Shown: one piece after another, positions 1 to 8,170 of the stretch
Layout: every line of letters begins with the position of its first letter
Numbering within the stretch: the stretch's first letter is position 1
DNA from: CANLBN01 sp034111645
GTDB lineage: Bacteria > Pseudomonadota > Gammaproteobacteria > Pseudomonadales > Cellvibrionaceae
Reading direction: 5' to 3'
Assembly (NCBI GenBank): GCA_034111645.1
Contig: JAWUWW010000011.1
Coordinates: 62,001 to 126,000 of the forward strand
Length of the DNA: 64,000 nucleotides
Translations under genes and position numbers: made by a program
The notes under the pieces: model-generated
Database searches by the model: none
What the model saw: the letters and a program-made list of their open reading frames with translations, nothing else
What the model was told of the DNA's origin: nothing

Positions 1-645
1 TGCTATAAACATTTATTGCCTAACACTAAATTTAGCCTACCCAATAGTATTAAAAAGCAATATAGCATGGGGCTTTATGTCTTGTACTTTGGGACTAAAA
101 AACTCTATCCAGATGTCGCTCACCACAGTATTTGGATGGGGCCTCGTTTTGAGGAGTTGCTTTCCGAGATTTTTGATAAAAAGGAGATAAGTAAGGATTT
201 TAGCCTTTATCTGCATCGCCCAACTGCAACTGACAAAAGTTTTGCGCCCGAGGGCTGCGAATCTTTTTACGTACTCTGCCCAGTGCCCAACTTACAGGGC
301 AACGTAGATTGGAGTAGCGAAGCCGAGCGCTTACGTGATCGAATAATAAAAGCACTTGAAGAGACAATACTACCGGATCTATCGTCAGTCATTGAAGAGG
401 TATTTTGGATGACACCAGAAGATTTCGCCAAAGACTATCGCTCTATGCACGGAGCCGGTTTTTCAATAGAACCACGACTAACTCAGTCGGCTTGGTTTCG
501 GTTTCACAATCGCGACGCTGCGATAGCTAACCTTTATTTTGTCGGGGCAGGTACTCATCCAGGGGCAGGGCTGCCGGGAGTTATCAGTTCTGCAAAAGTC
601 GTTCAAGAATTACTCACAGGTGTTGAGGTCGGCTCAGGCGGATAA
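1..645 (+). CDS. crtI: Phytoene desaturase CrtI, C-terminal part (5' end outside window)
   Basis: This is the last 214 codons of a carotenoid phytoene desaturase, the FAD enzyme that converts colourless phytoene to lycopene at the membrane. The frame is open from base 1, so the apparent start near base 16 is not real. Family features are the GTKKLYPDVAHHSI stretch, a HRPTATDKSFAPEGCESFYVL segment typical of bacterial CrtI, and the C-terminal dinucleotide-binding signature GAGTHPGAGLPGVISSAKV at about residues 175-193 of the visible part. crtB begins 3 bases after the stop, so the two are co-transcribed. The N-terminal Rossmann motif cannot be seen. Confidence is high because of both motif and neighbours. 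Confidence 0.95.
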   Translation, partial: CYKHLLPNTKFSLPNSIKKQYSMGLYVLYFGTKKLYPDVAHHSIWMGPRFEELLSEIFDKKEISKDFSLYLHRPTATDKSFAPEGCESFYVLCPVPNLQGNVDWSSEAERLRDRIIKALEETILPDLSSVIEEVFWMTPEDFAKDYRSMHGAGFSIEPRLTQSAWFRFHNRDAAIANLYFVGAGTHPGAGLPGVISSAKVVQELLTGVEVGSGG

Positions 646-648
646 ATA

Positions 649-1575
649 ATGGAAAACTTGTCGCCAGGTTCATCACCTCAATCAATATCATCAACGACGC
701 CGAAACAAACACTGGCAAGACATGGAAAATCATTTTATTGGGCCGCTTTATTTCTCGGTTCCAACTTAGCTGATCGGGCGGCGCAACTCTATCAATTCTG
801 TCGTTTTGTCGACGATTTAGCCGACGGAGATCTTCCTGATCGCGAAGAATCTCTCGACCATATCCGCGCTCGTCTAGATGGCAGTGAGCAACCGGTAGGC
901 CCAGAAGTTGAAGCTTTTATCCGGCTTGCCAAAGAACACAATATTCCACTAATAGCTGCTCGAGAGCTGCTTGATGGCATGCTTAAAGATCAACAAGCCA
1001 CCGCTATTGATGATGAAGCTGAATTACTGCGCTACTGCCATGCCGTTGCCGGCACTGTCGGATTAATGATGTGCCGTGTGCTTAACTGTAAAGAGCCGCG
1101 CGCCGATAGCTTTGCGATTGATCTTGGTATTGCCATGCAACTAACGAACATATCTAGAGATGTGCTTGAAGATGCAAAAATGGGCCGTCGCTATCTGCCA
1201 GCTAGTTGGGTAGACCTATCGCCTGCAGAAATTGCTAACGCTGAGATCGCCAGTCATCAGCCAGTTGCCGTTGCAGTAACCCATCTACTTGATCTTGCGG
1301 AAGACTATTATCAAAGTGCTCTACTAGGTATTCAACTACTGCCTTTGCGCTCGCGACTTTCTATTATTGTTGCCCTGCGCGTCTATCGACAAATTGGCTG
1401 GGTATTAAAACGTCGCGGCTTACGCTGGTGGCAAGGTCGAGTTTTTGTGTCAAAACTAGAAAAAGCGCTGCTCAGTTTACGCAGTTTTACGGACTTAAAA
1501 CCAGTGCAGGTGCCGGCTCATAAAAAACAGCTGCATCAACATTTGCAAGGCTTAGCGGGTGTTCAAACTGACTAA
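649..1575 (+). CDS. crtB: Phytoene synthase CrtB
   Basis: It condenses two geranylgeranyl diphosphates to phytoene, the first committed carotenoid step. The 308-residue length is normal for bacterial CrtB. Both aspartate-rich, magnesium-binding motifs of the squalene/phytoene synthase fold are present: FCRFVDDLADGD near residue 50 and ISRDVLEDAKMGRRYLP near residue 170. The start ATG follows crtI by 3 bases; its 3' end overlaps crtY by 17 bases, indicating one transcript with coupled translation. The first 25 residues are Ser/Thr/Pro-rich and look unstructured. Confidence 0.97.
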   Translation: MENLSPGSSPQSISSTTPKQTLARHGKSFYWAALFLGSNLADRAAQLYQFCRFVDDLADGDLPDREESLDHIRARLDGSEQPVGPEVEAFIRLAKEHNIPLIAARELLDGMLKDQQATAIDDEAELLRYCHAVAGTVGLMMCRVLNCKEPRADSFAIDLGIAMQLTNISRDVLEDAKMGRRYLPASWVDLSPAEIANAEIASHQPVAVAVTHLLDLAEDYYQSALLGIQLLPLRSRLSIIVALRVYRQIGWVLKRRGLRWWQGRVFVSKLEKALLSLRSFTDLKPVQVPAHKKQLHQHLQGLAGVQTD

Positions 1576-2677
1576 TAATACAAGTGAAATCATTGCAGTC
1601 GATATTGCTATTATTGGTGGTGGTAGTGCTGGTATTACACTTGCGAACAAGCTAGAGCATTGTTCTGCTGTCGTTATAGAACCGCGCACCCCCGAGGAAC
1701 GTCGCTGTAGTTGGGCACTATGGGCTAAGAGCCATGAGCAAAAACAATTTGCCACGGCGACTCAGGGTAGCTGGAGTCAATGGCGGCTGATTGATCATCA
1801 TACGGAGGTACGCCACTCCAGTGATCATTATCGCTACACGAGCCTGAGTTCTACTCAGTATTTAGCCCAATGCGAAAACAATCTGGCAACGGGCGTCGAT
1901 CTTATTCGAGCAACGGCAGAAGATGTTGTCGCCGCAGGCAGTGGCGGTTCATTCACCGCTGCGGGTAAATTTTACAAGGCAGCTCAACTATATGATAGCC
2001 GCCCACCGAAAATGGCAAATAATGGTCTTAAACAACATTTTCTTGGTTGGGAGATACGCACTAAATACGCTATCAATGAGCCCGAGATTGCGACATTAAT
2101 GGATTTCCGCGTGGATCAATCTCGGGGCTTACATTTTATCTATGTGCTGCCTTTTACCGACCGAAGACTATTGATAGAATCCACTATGATCTCTGAGAAA
2201 CTAGAGGATAAAGACTGGTATCGGCGGGCTATTATGCAATGGTTGCAAGAGCAAAACATTCAGATAGAAGAAAATTTGGGCGAAGAAGCCGGGGTAATTC
2301 CTATGCAAAGAGTCATTCCGCTGGATCCAAATATTGCTAGTATTGGCGCCGCCAGTGGTGCCGTTCGAATGTCATCAGGTTATGCCTTTTCAGGAATTCA
2401 AGCACAGATCAGCAAATTAGCTCAAAACATCCACACTGGGGAATATTCAGTGCCGGTGCCAATTTCACCCGCATTAATGCGTATGGACAAGATCTTTAAT
2501 GGTGTACTTATGGCACAGCCAGAGCTCGGCGTGGAGATGATGATGGGCACCGCTAAGGCTTTAGACGCCAATGGCTTTGCACGCTTTATGCTTGGCTCCG
2601 CAACTATTTTAGACTGGGTTAAAGTTATACTAGCTATGCCTAAGATAGTTTTTTTAAAACAGGTATTTAGACTATGA
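1559..2677 (+). CDS. crtY: Lycopene beta-cyclase CrtY
   Basis: It cyclises both ends of lycopene to give beta-carotene. An N-terminal FAD/NAD-type Rossmann motif (IAIIGGGSAGITLA, about residues 17-30) and the family motif LKQHFLGWEIRT near residue 160 support the CrtY assignment, and the 372-residue length is typical. I use the GTG at 1559 because it places the Rossmann strand at the usual distance from the N-terminus; an AAGG-like sequence lies about 8 bases upstream inside crtB. No better in-frame ATG occurs before the Rossmann motif. The gene overlaps crtB by 17 bases and blh by 4 (ATGA). Confidence 0.94.
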   Translation: MFKLTNNTSEIIAVDIAIIGGGSAGITLANKLEHCSAVVIEPRTPEERRCSWALWAKSHEQKQFATATQGSWSQWRLIDHHTEVRHSSDHYRYTSLSSTQYLAQCENNLATGVDLIRATAEDVVAAGSGGSFTAAGKFYKAAQLYDSRPPKMANNGLKQHFLGWEIRTKYAINEPEIATLMDFRVDQSRGLHFIYVLPFTDRRLLIESTMISEKLEDKDWYRRAIMQWLQEQNIQIEENLGEEAGVIPMQRVIPLDPNIASIGAASGAVRMSSGYAFSGIQAQISKLAQNIHTGEYSVPVPISPALMRMDKIFNGVLMAQPELGVEMMMGTAKALDANGFARFMLGSATILDWVKVILAMPKIVFLKQVFRL

Positions 2678-3495
2678 ATTCATGGGCTATAAATGCTTTT
2701 GATATGATTGCTATTGGTGCCATATTATTATTAGGTGTGCCTCACGGTAGTCTCGATGGCGCAGTTGCGCGGCGCATTGGTTGGCCATCGGGTCTCATCC
2801 CTTGGCTAGGCTTTCATCTTGCTTATATTACTTTGGGCGGATTGGTCGCCGTTCTTTGGTGGCTATTTCCGCTACCGAGCTTAGTTATTTTTCTACTCAT
2901 TTCGGCGCTACACTTTGGTGCTAGTGATATCAGCGATATTGGTAGCGATTGGCTGCCCTGGATCACCCATGGTGGCTTTGTATGCATCATGATTCCCAGC
3001 TTTCAGGCTGCATCGGTAGAGACAATTTTTGCGGTCCTTGTCGGTGATCACAATGCCAGTCTGATAATGATGGGTATCGGCTATCTATTATTACCTTGGA
3101 TACTCTGTTTTATTGGCTACTGTGTTTTTGCCTACGTTAAGCCCCAGTACCGCAAATCATTGCTTAACTTAACGATACTGTTGGTACTGGCCAGTATACT
3201 GCCTCCTCTTATCAGTTTTTCACTGTATTTTTGTTGTTGGCATAGTCGTGGTCATCTGTTGCGATTATGGCGCAGCTTAGAACGTGCAGATCGTAGCCGC
3301 AGTTTACGTGAAGCGGCAAGCTACACAGTTTTAGCTTGGATTAGCTTAGGGATAATTTTTTATTTCTTAAAAGGTTCGGCTTCTGCCTCACTGATTCAGT
3401 TAACCTTTATCGCTTTGGCGGCACTCACTCTTCCTCATATGTTATTAGTTGATTACGCCGACAAAAAAAATTATAAGAAAGAGTCGCTGTCATGA
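2674..3495 (+). CDS. blh: Blh/Brp-type beta-carotene 15,15'-dioxygenase
   Basis: This integral membrane oxygenase cleaves beta-carotene into two retinal molecules, the chromophore of proteorhodopsin. The 273-residue protein is strongly hydrophobic with about seven predicted membrane segments. It keeps the conserved iron-ligand-type histidines of the Brp/Blh family in GVPHGSLDG (near residue 25), ALHFGASD (near 79), CCWHSRGHLLRLW (near 190) and LPHMLLVDY (near 255). It overlaps crtY and idi by ATGA at both ends. In the family, presence of blh next to crtEIBY is a strong indicator of a retinal-based rhodopsin in the same genome; the opsin is not in this window. Confidence 0.95.
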   Translation: MNSWAINAFDMIAIGAILLLGVPHGSLDGAVARRIGWPSGLIPWLGFHLAYITLGGLVAVLWWLFPLPSLVIFLLISALHFGASDISDIGSDWLPWITHGGFVCIMIPSFQAASVETIFAVLVGDHNASLIMMGIGYLLLPWILCFIGYCVFAYVKPQYRKSLLNLTILLVLASILPPLISFSLYFCCWHSRGHLLRLWRSLERADRSRSLREAASYTVLAWISLGIIFYFLKGSASASLIQLTFIALAALTLPHMLLVDYADKKNYKKESLS

Positions 3496-4493
3496 CCGAC
3501 ATCATTAATCGTAAAGCAGATCATATTGAATTAGCATTGAAACCAGAGCACCAGGGTTCAGGTGGCTCTGGTTTCGACCGCATTGAATTTGAACCTAATC
3601 CAATTCCTCAAATGGCATTAAAGGATGTTGAGCTTCACAGTAAATTTTTAGAACAAACTGTTTCATGCCCATTTTTTATTGGAGCTATGACGGGAGGTTG
3701 TGAGAACGGAGAACTCATTAATCAACATCTTGCTGAGGCTGCTCAGGCCTGTCAAATTCCTTTAGCGCTTGGCTCTCAGAGAGCTGCACTAGAGAAGGGT
3801 TTAGCGCAAGATATTCGACGTTGGGCTCCCTCGGCTATTTTACTGAGTAATTTAGGCGCCACGCAGTTACGGCAACAGGGGCTCGACTTAGCGCTAAGAG
3901 CGGTAGAGTCTATTCAAGCTAATGCCTTGGTGATTCATCTCAATCCGCTGCAAGAGCTAATACAACCCAACGGAGATCGCGATTGGAACCTAGTATTAGA
4001 GGCAATCGAAAACTGTAACTCTAGGCTTGGATTACCGATAATTGTCAAAGAAGTCGGCGTTGGAATAGGACCAAGCAGCGCTAAGAGGTTAATGGCAGCT
4101 GGCATAAGATGGATCGACGTGGCCGGTCGTGGCGGTACTAGCTGGGCCAGCATTGAACTTGCGCGCAATGGCTCTATGAGCGAAAGAGAAATTGCCGCTC
4201 CATTTATTAATTGGGGCATGGACACAGTAGATTTACTGACAAAAGTCCACAAAGCTTGTCCAACATTAGAACTTATTGGCTCTGGTGGAGTGCGCCATGG
4301 TCTGGATATAGCCCGCTGTATTCGACTAGGAGCATCAATGACTTCCTTGGCGCAACAGTTTTTAGCCCCAGCACTAAAATCCACGGAGGCTGTTATCGAT
4401 GCGATTACCATAGTGCAGGAACAACTGCGCTGGGCGATGTTTTTAACAGGTAGTAAAACCCTATCAGAATTGCGCCTTGCTGCTTTGCAATAG
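3492..4493 (+). CDS. fni: Type II isopentenyl-diphosphate isomerase (FMN-dependent)
   Basis: It interconverts IPP and DMAPP, supplying precursor for geranylgeranyl diphosphate and hence for the carotenoid genes upstream. The 333-residue protein matches the type II (Fni) family rather than the Nudix type I: N-terminal RKADHIELAL, the FMN-binding PFFIGAMTGG near residue 60, ALGSQRAAL near 92, HLNPLQE near 150 and GSGGVRHGLDIARCIRLGA near 255. It is the last gene of the crt operon, overlapping blh by 4 bases. The 88 bases to the convergent hydrolase gene hold no convincing hairpin with a T-tract. Confidence 0.95.
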   Translation: MTDIINRKADHIELALKPEHQGSGGSGFDRIEFEPNPIPQMALKDVELHSKFLEQTVSCPFFIGAMTGGCENGELINQHLAEAAQACQIPLALGSQRAALEKGLAQDIRRWAPSAILLSNLGATQLRQQGLDLALRAVESIQANALVIHLNPLQELIQPNGDRDWNLVLEAIENCNSRLGLPIIVKEVGVGIGPSSAKRLMAAGIRWIDVAGRGGTSWASIELARNGSMSEREIAAPFINWGMDTVDLLTKVHKACPTLELIGSGGVRHGLDIARCIRLGASMTSLAQQFLAPALKSTEAVIDAITIVQEQLRWAMFLTGSKTLSELRLAALQ

Positions 4494-4581
4494 AAGTTGT
4501 TGTAAAGTGGCTGATTTATAGGTATTGATGATTAGTGGTTCACTTGTGAAAGGCTTATTAATTTAGCTTGATTAGAATTAA

Positions 4582-5355
4582 TTAAGTCATCAAAAAATCT
4601 AACAAAATTGCATTAAATAGCTCTGGCTTTTCAAGATGAACTGCATGAGAGCAGCCAGCCACCACACTCAAGCTTGCATTGGGTATGTTGCGCCATAGCG
4701 CCTCGGGCTGAGCCCAAAGGTAAGATTTATCCTGATCACCCCACAATATCAATGTCGATACTGTTATTTTAGCTAATGCGGCTTTACCCGACCAAGCTTG
4801 CATTGCGCTCAAACCTGCAATTGCAGCCTGTGAGCTAGCTAAAACAGCAATATCTGCACATCCAGAATATACACTAGACTCTGCGCCGCCAACAAACCAC
4901 TTGGCAGAAATACGTCGAGCACTGCTTTCAACACCCTCACTAATTAAACGTTGCTTAGATTCATCAATACTTTCAAAGCGTCCTGGCATCACGCCAATAG
5001 GACCTGTACCGTACAAGACGAGTTTGTTAACACGCTCGGGTGCTCGCGCTATCATTTCTTGGACAATCATCCCGCCCATCGAATGCCCAAGCAGATGAAA
5101 TTTATCGAATCCCTGCCTACTAATCTCATCTAAAACATAATCGGCATAGCCACCAATGGTATCGGGAGAGTCAAGCTTATTATTAAGTCCGTAACCTGGA
5201 AGATTTGGGGTGATGATTGTAAAGTGCTCAGAAAACGCCTCTACTTGGGCGCTCCACTGCAAGCTACCACCAAGATATCCATGCACGAATACTAAGACCG
5301 GTTTAGCGGGTTGTGTTTTAGATGAAGCTGGGCTTTTAATAGATGATGTCATCAT
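4582..5355 (-). CDS. Alpha/beta-fold hydrolase coupled to betaine-type ABC transporter
   Basis: A 257-residue cytosolic alpha/beta hydrolase without signal peptide. Visible are the oxyanion-loop HG motif (FVHGYLGG, about residues 23-30), the nucleophile elbow GHSMGG with Ser92, an acidic residue in WGDQD (about 206-210) and a C-terminal histidine at about 237 (CSHAVH), so the catalytic triad appears complete. The ATG lies one base after the stop of the ABC permease gene, which implies coupled translation and a role linked to the imported substrate, perhaps hydrolysis of an ester or amide derivative; this role is inference. The fold also covers haloperoxidase-like and meta-cleavage hydrolases, so the substrate cannot be assigned. 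Confidence 0.85.
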   Translation of the reverse strand: MMTSSIKSPASSKTQPAKPVLVFVHGYLGGSLQWSAQVEAFSEHFTIITPNLPGYGLNNKLDSPDTIGGYADYVLDEISRQGFDKFHLLGHSMGGMIVQEMIARAPERVNKLVLYGTGPIGVMPGRFESIDESKQRLISEGVESSARRISAKWFVGGAESSVYSGCADIAVLASSQAAIAGLSAMQAWSGKAALAKITVSTLILWGDQDKSYLWAQPEALWRNIPNASLSVVAGCSHAVHLEKPELFNAILLDFLMT

Positions 5356-5356
5356 G

Positions 5357-6898
5357 CTATTTGCGTTGCCCTTGTACGATTCGATCCAAAATCATAGCGC
5401 AAAACAAAATGGCAAAACCTGCCAAGATACCCTGCCCTACATTCGCATATTGCAACGCCTCTAGAACATCCTCGCCCAAACCTTTAGCACCAATCAATGA
5501 GGCGACAACCACCATCGCAAGACTCAGCATAATGGTTTGATTAATACCGGCGCGAATTGATGGAGCAGCTAAAGGTAAATCAACCTTACTCATCAAATAC
5601 CATTTGCTCGCACCGAATGAAATGGCAGCCTCTCTAACAGCCTCAGGTACACCACGAAGCCCAAGCACCGTCAAGCGCACCACTGGAGTGCCTCCAAAAA
5701 TCATAGTCACTACAACTGCAGCGGGTTTACCTGTTCCAAAAAAAGCAATCACTGGAATCATAAATACAAATGCTGGCATGGTTTGCATAAAATCCATGAT
5801 TGGGCGAATAAAAGAATAGAAGCGTTCACGTCGCGCACAAAAGATACCCAAAGGAATACCTATCAGAATTGATAGCATTGCGGCTGTTCCTAAAAGCGCT
5901 AAGGTAGTCATGGCTTTTTCCCAAAAGCCTAATAAACCCATATAAGATAAAAAAGCACCCGAGAAAATAGCCGCACGCGTGCCCGCCGATAACCACGTTA
6001 ATAAGATGATAAAGCTGGAAATAACCATCCAAGGTGTCTGCACTAAAATTATCTCTAAACCATCTAATACAAAACGGATACCTTGCGTAATAAAATCAAA
6101 AAATACTTCGCCATTTTTTACTGTATATGCAAAAAATTGCTCTACCCAATCAATACTGGTTAAACGAATGCCGGCTTTAGTTGGAAACTCTATCAACCAA
6201 GGAAAGGCGCCCGGAAACGTATAATGAATAACTGTGACAAGCAGCGTTAGCAATACAAAAAAAACCGCTAAAACAACGTGTTTTGGAGTCATACCGATAG
6301 ATATTTGTGAATCTGTTAACCAATCAGAAAAGCGCTTTTCTAGTAAGGTATTGGCAATAAATGCTATGCCAAGCTTGATGATTAGCAATACTATCAAACC
6401 AATTAGAGCGATCGTCAAACCCGTGCTCTCAAGCTGCGCGGCTTCTTGTTTGATGCCGCCAATCGAGTTCTCTAATGATTCAACTGTACGCTGATAAACA
6501 TCTATTTTATCCGTATTATTTTCAATCGCGGCGGCTAGTTGTTGACGACGTAATTCTAAGGTGCCTTCAATGTTTTCAATTCTTTCCCTAGCACTAGCGG
6601 CAATATCTCCAAATAAACCACGTGAAATTTGTACGATTGCAAAAATTTCTAAGAGTAAAAAGCTGAGCCCCCAGTTCCACATACCGCGAGCACAAAACCA
6701 AATAGGCCCGAGAATTCCAGCCCATAAATTAAAGGTCCAGGAAAATTCTGTACTGCCCCCTATTTTTCTAAACTGTGTTAAATAATAATCAGAATTAGTT
6801 TTTACAAATTCAGGGATTAGCGCTTCACGCTCTTTCGCGTATTCATCACTACTGCCACGAAGAAGCTCATCACTAGTTTTAATGTCGCTCATACTCAT
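5357..6898 (-). CDS. proW: ProW/OpuAB-type ABC permease with enlarged N-terminal region
   Basis: Membrane subunit of a glycine-betaine/proline/choline-type importer. The C-terminal 190 residues (about 325-513) are a standard BPD_transp_1 permease with the EAA-type loop near residues 419-432 (AVREAAISFGAS). In front lies an unusual extension of about 320 residues: a short soluble part, a Trp-rich hydrophobic unit at about 50-92 (NLWAGILGPIWFCARGMW, reminiscent of DUF2628-type membrane domains), a charged stretch at 100-158 that looks like a coiled coil, then several more membrane segments. The family's usual length is about 280-350 residues. The ATG overlaps the stop of the ATPase gene by 4 bases (ATGA). 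Confidence 0.9.
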   Translation of the reverse strand: MSMSDIKTSDELLRGSSDEYAKEREALIPEFVKTNSDYYLTQFRKIGGSTEFSWTFNLWAGILGPIWFCARGMWNWGLSFLLLEIFAIVQISRGLFGDIAASARERIENIEGTLELRRQQLAAAIENNTDKIDVYQRTVESLENSIGGIKQEAAQLESTGLTIALIGLIVLLIIKLGIAFIANTLLEKRFSDWLTDSQISIGMTPKHVVLAVFFVLLTLLVTVIHYTFPGAFPWLIEFPTKAGIRLTSIDWVEQFFAYTVKNGEVFFDFITQGIRFVLDGLEIILVQTPWMVISSFIILLTWLSAGTRAAIFSGAFLSYMGLLGFWEKAMTTLALLGTAAMLSILIGIPLGIFCARRERFYSFIRPIMDFMQTMPAFVFMIPVIAFFGTGKPAAVVVTMIFGGTPVVRLTVLGLRGVPEAVREAAISFGASKWYLMSKVDLPLAAPSIRAGINQTIMLSLAMVVVASLIGAKGLGEDVLEALQYANVGQGILAGFAILFCAMILDRIVQGQRK

Positions 6899-7986
6899 GA
6901 TGTCTCCGCTCCTTCAATAATGGTTTGTAAAATATCCGCGCGATTGATCACCCCTACTCTTTTACCATGATCTTCTACTACTATTGGGCCATCGTTATCG
7001 ATAGCTAATTGAATTAATTCACTTAAAGAAGCATCTTCGTGCACGGTTGGTGCAGTATCAGATATTTCACCATTAGCGTCTGTATAACTCTTTAATGGTT
7101 TCATCACTACGTGTGCTTTTACAATCTTAAGGCGAGAAATACCTGCAACAAAGTCTGATACATAATCATCAGCAGGATTCATCACAATTTCTTCAGCCGT
7201 ACCTACTTGTATCAAACGTCCATCACGCATAATCGCAATACGATGACCAACACGAACGGCTTCATCAAGATCGTGAGTTATAAATATGGTTGTTTTTTTA
7301 AGCACTGCTGACAACTTGATAAATTCGTCTTGTAACTGATGACGAATTAATGGATCGAGAGCACTAAAAGGCTCGTCCATTAATAAAACTTCGGGATCTG
7401 AAGCTAACGCACGGGCAAGACCGACACGCTGTTGCATACCGCCAGATAGTTCATGGGCGAACTTATTACCCCAAGCATCTAGTTCGACAATTTTTAACAT
7501 ATGAGCAGCCCTGCGTAGGCGCTCATTTTTATTCACTTTTCTAATTTCTAGCGGCACCGCCACATTATCAAGTACTGAACGATGCGGTAATAAAGCAAAG
7601 TTTTGAAACACCATACTTATTTTTTCATTTCTGAAAGTTCTTAGCTGCTTTGCGTCCAGAGACATTACATCGGTTCCATCAATAACGATTTTTCCCGACG
7701 TAGGCTCGAGCAGGCGATTAAAATGTCTTACTAACGTAGATTTACCACTTCCAGACAAACCCATAATACAAAATATTTCACCGCGCCTTATATTGAAACT
7801 AACGTCGGCAACACCGACCACAGCGTTATATTTTTCTAGCACTTCAGACTTGGTAAGGCCTTGTTCTTTTATGGCTTTAAAGGCTTCATCAGCACGATCA
7901 CCAAATATTTTCCAGACGTTAGATAACTCTATTGCGATATCTTCAGAGGCTTTTTCAGATGAACTATTTTGAGAAGAGATTGACAC
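6895..7986 (-). CDS. proV: ProV/OpuAA-type betaine ABC transporter ATPase
   Basis: ATP-hydrolysing subunit of the quaternary-amine importer. Seen in the 363-residue protein: the family-specific N-terminal loop IFGDRADEAF (about 28-36), Walker A GLSGSGKST (76-84), signature SGGMQQR (181-187), Walker B LLMDEP (201-206) and the switch histidine in THD (238). The C-terminal 80 residues resemble the CBS region used by OpuA-type ATPases to sense ionic strength, but the pair looks incomplete (GVINRADIL-type ending). It overlaps the permease gene by 4 bases and follows the binding-protein gene after a 184-base gap containing a hairpin. Confidence 0.93.
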   Translation of the reverse strand: MSISSQNSSSEKASEDIAIELSNVWKIFGDRADEAFKAIKEQGLTKSEVLEKYNAVVGVADVSFNIRRGEIFCIMGLSGSGKSTLVRHFNRLLEPTSGKIVIDGTDVMSLDAKQLRTFRNEKISMVFQNFALLPHRSVLDNVAVPLEIRKVNKNERLRRAAHMLKIVELDAWGNKFAHELSGGMQQRVGLARALASDPEVLLMDEPFSALDPLIRHQLQDEFIKLSAVLKKTTIFITHDLDEAVRVGHRIAIMRDGRLIQVGTAEEIVMNPADDYVSDFVAGISRLKIVKAHVVMKPLKSYTDANGEISDTAPTVHEDASLSELIQLAIDNDGPIVVEDHGKRVGVINRADILQTIIEGAETS

Positions 7987-8079
7987 TTAAAAATCCTTTA
8001 AAGTGATAGGGTTCATTGTAGAAAAACAATTGACTATGAGTTAATTTTTTCTGAAACTAAAATATTATAATTATTATTT

Positions 8080-8115
8080 TTTACTCTAAAAACTCCCTCC
8101 TTTTAAAAAGGAGGG
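8080..8115 (-). terminator. Hairpin between binding-protein and ATPase genes (partial terminator/stabiliser)
   Basis: The sequence CCCTCCTTTT (from 8095) is followed, after one base, by its exact complement ending at 8115. On the minus-strand transcript this gives a GC-rich hairpin (about 8-10 base pairs) followed by AGTTTTTAG. It sits 56 bases after the binding-protein stop and before the ATPase gene. Such intercistronic hairpins commonly cause partial termination or protect the 3' end, giving excess binding protein over membrane subunits. The T-tract is short, so read-through is likely. Confidence 0.7.
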
Positions 8116-8170
8116 TGAAGAGAGTCATGTAGATTTTTAGTTGTTTTTGTTATCTTTAAAAATGAATTTT

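Noticed and set aside
4494..4581. Terminator between idi and the hydrolase gene
   Set aside because: Only short AT palindromes (for example TTCAC-TT-GTGAA) without a T-tract are present.
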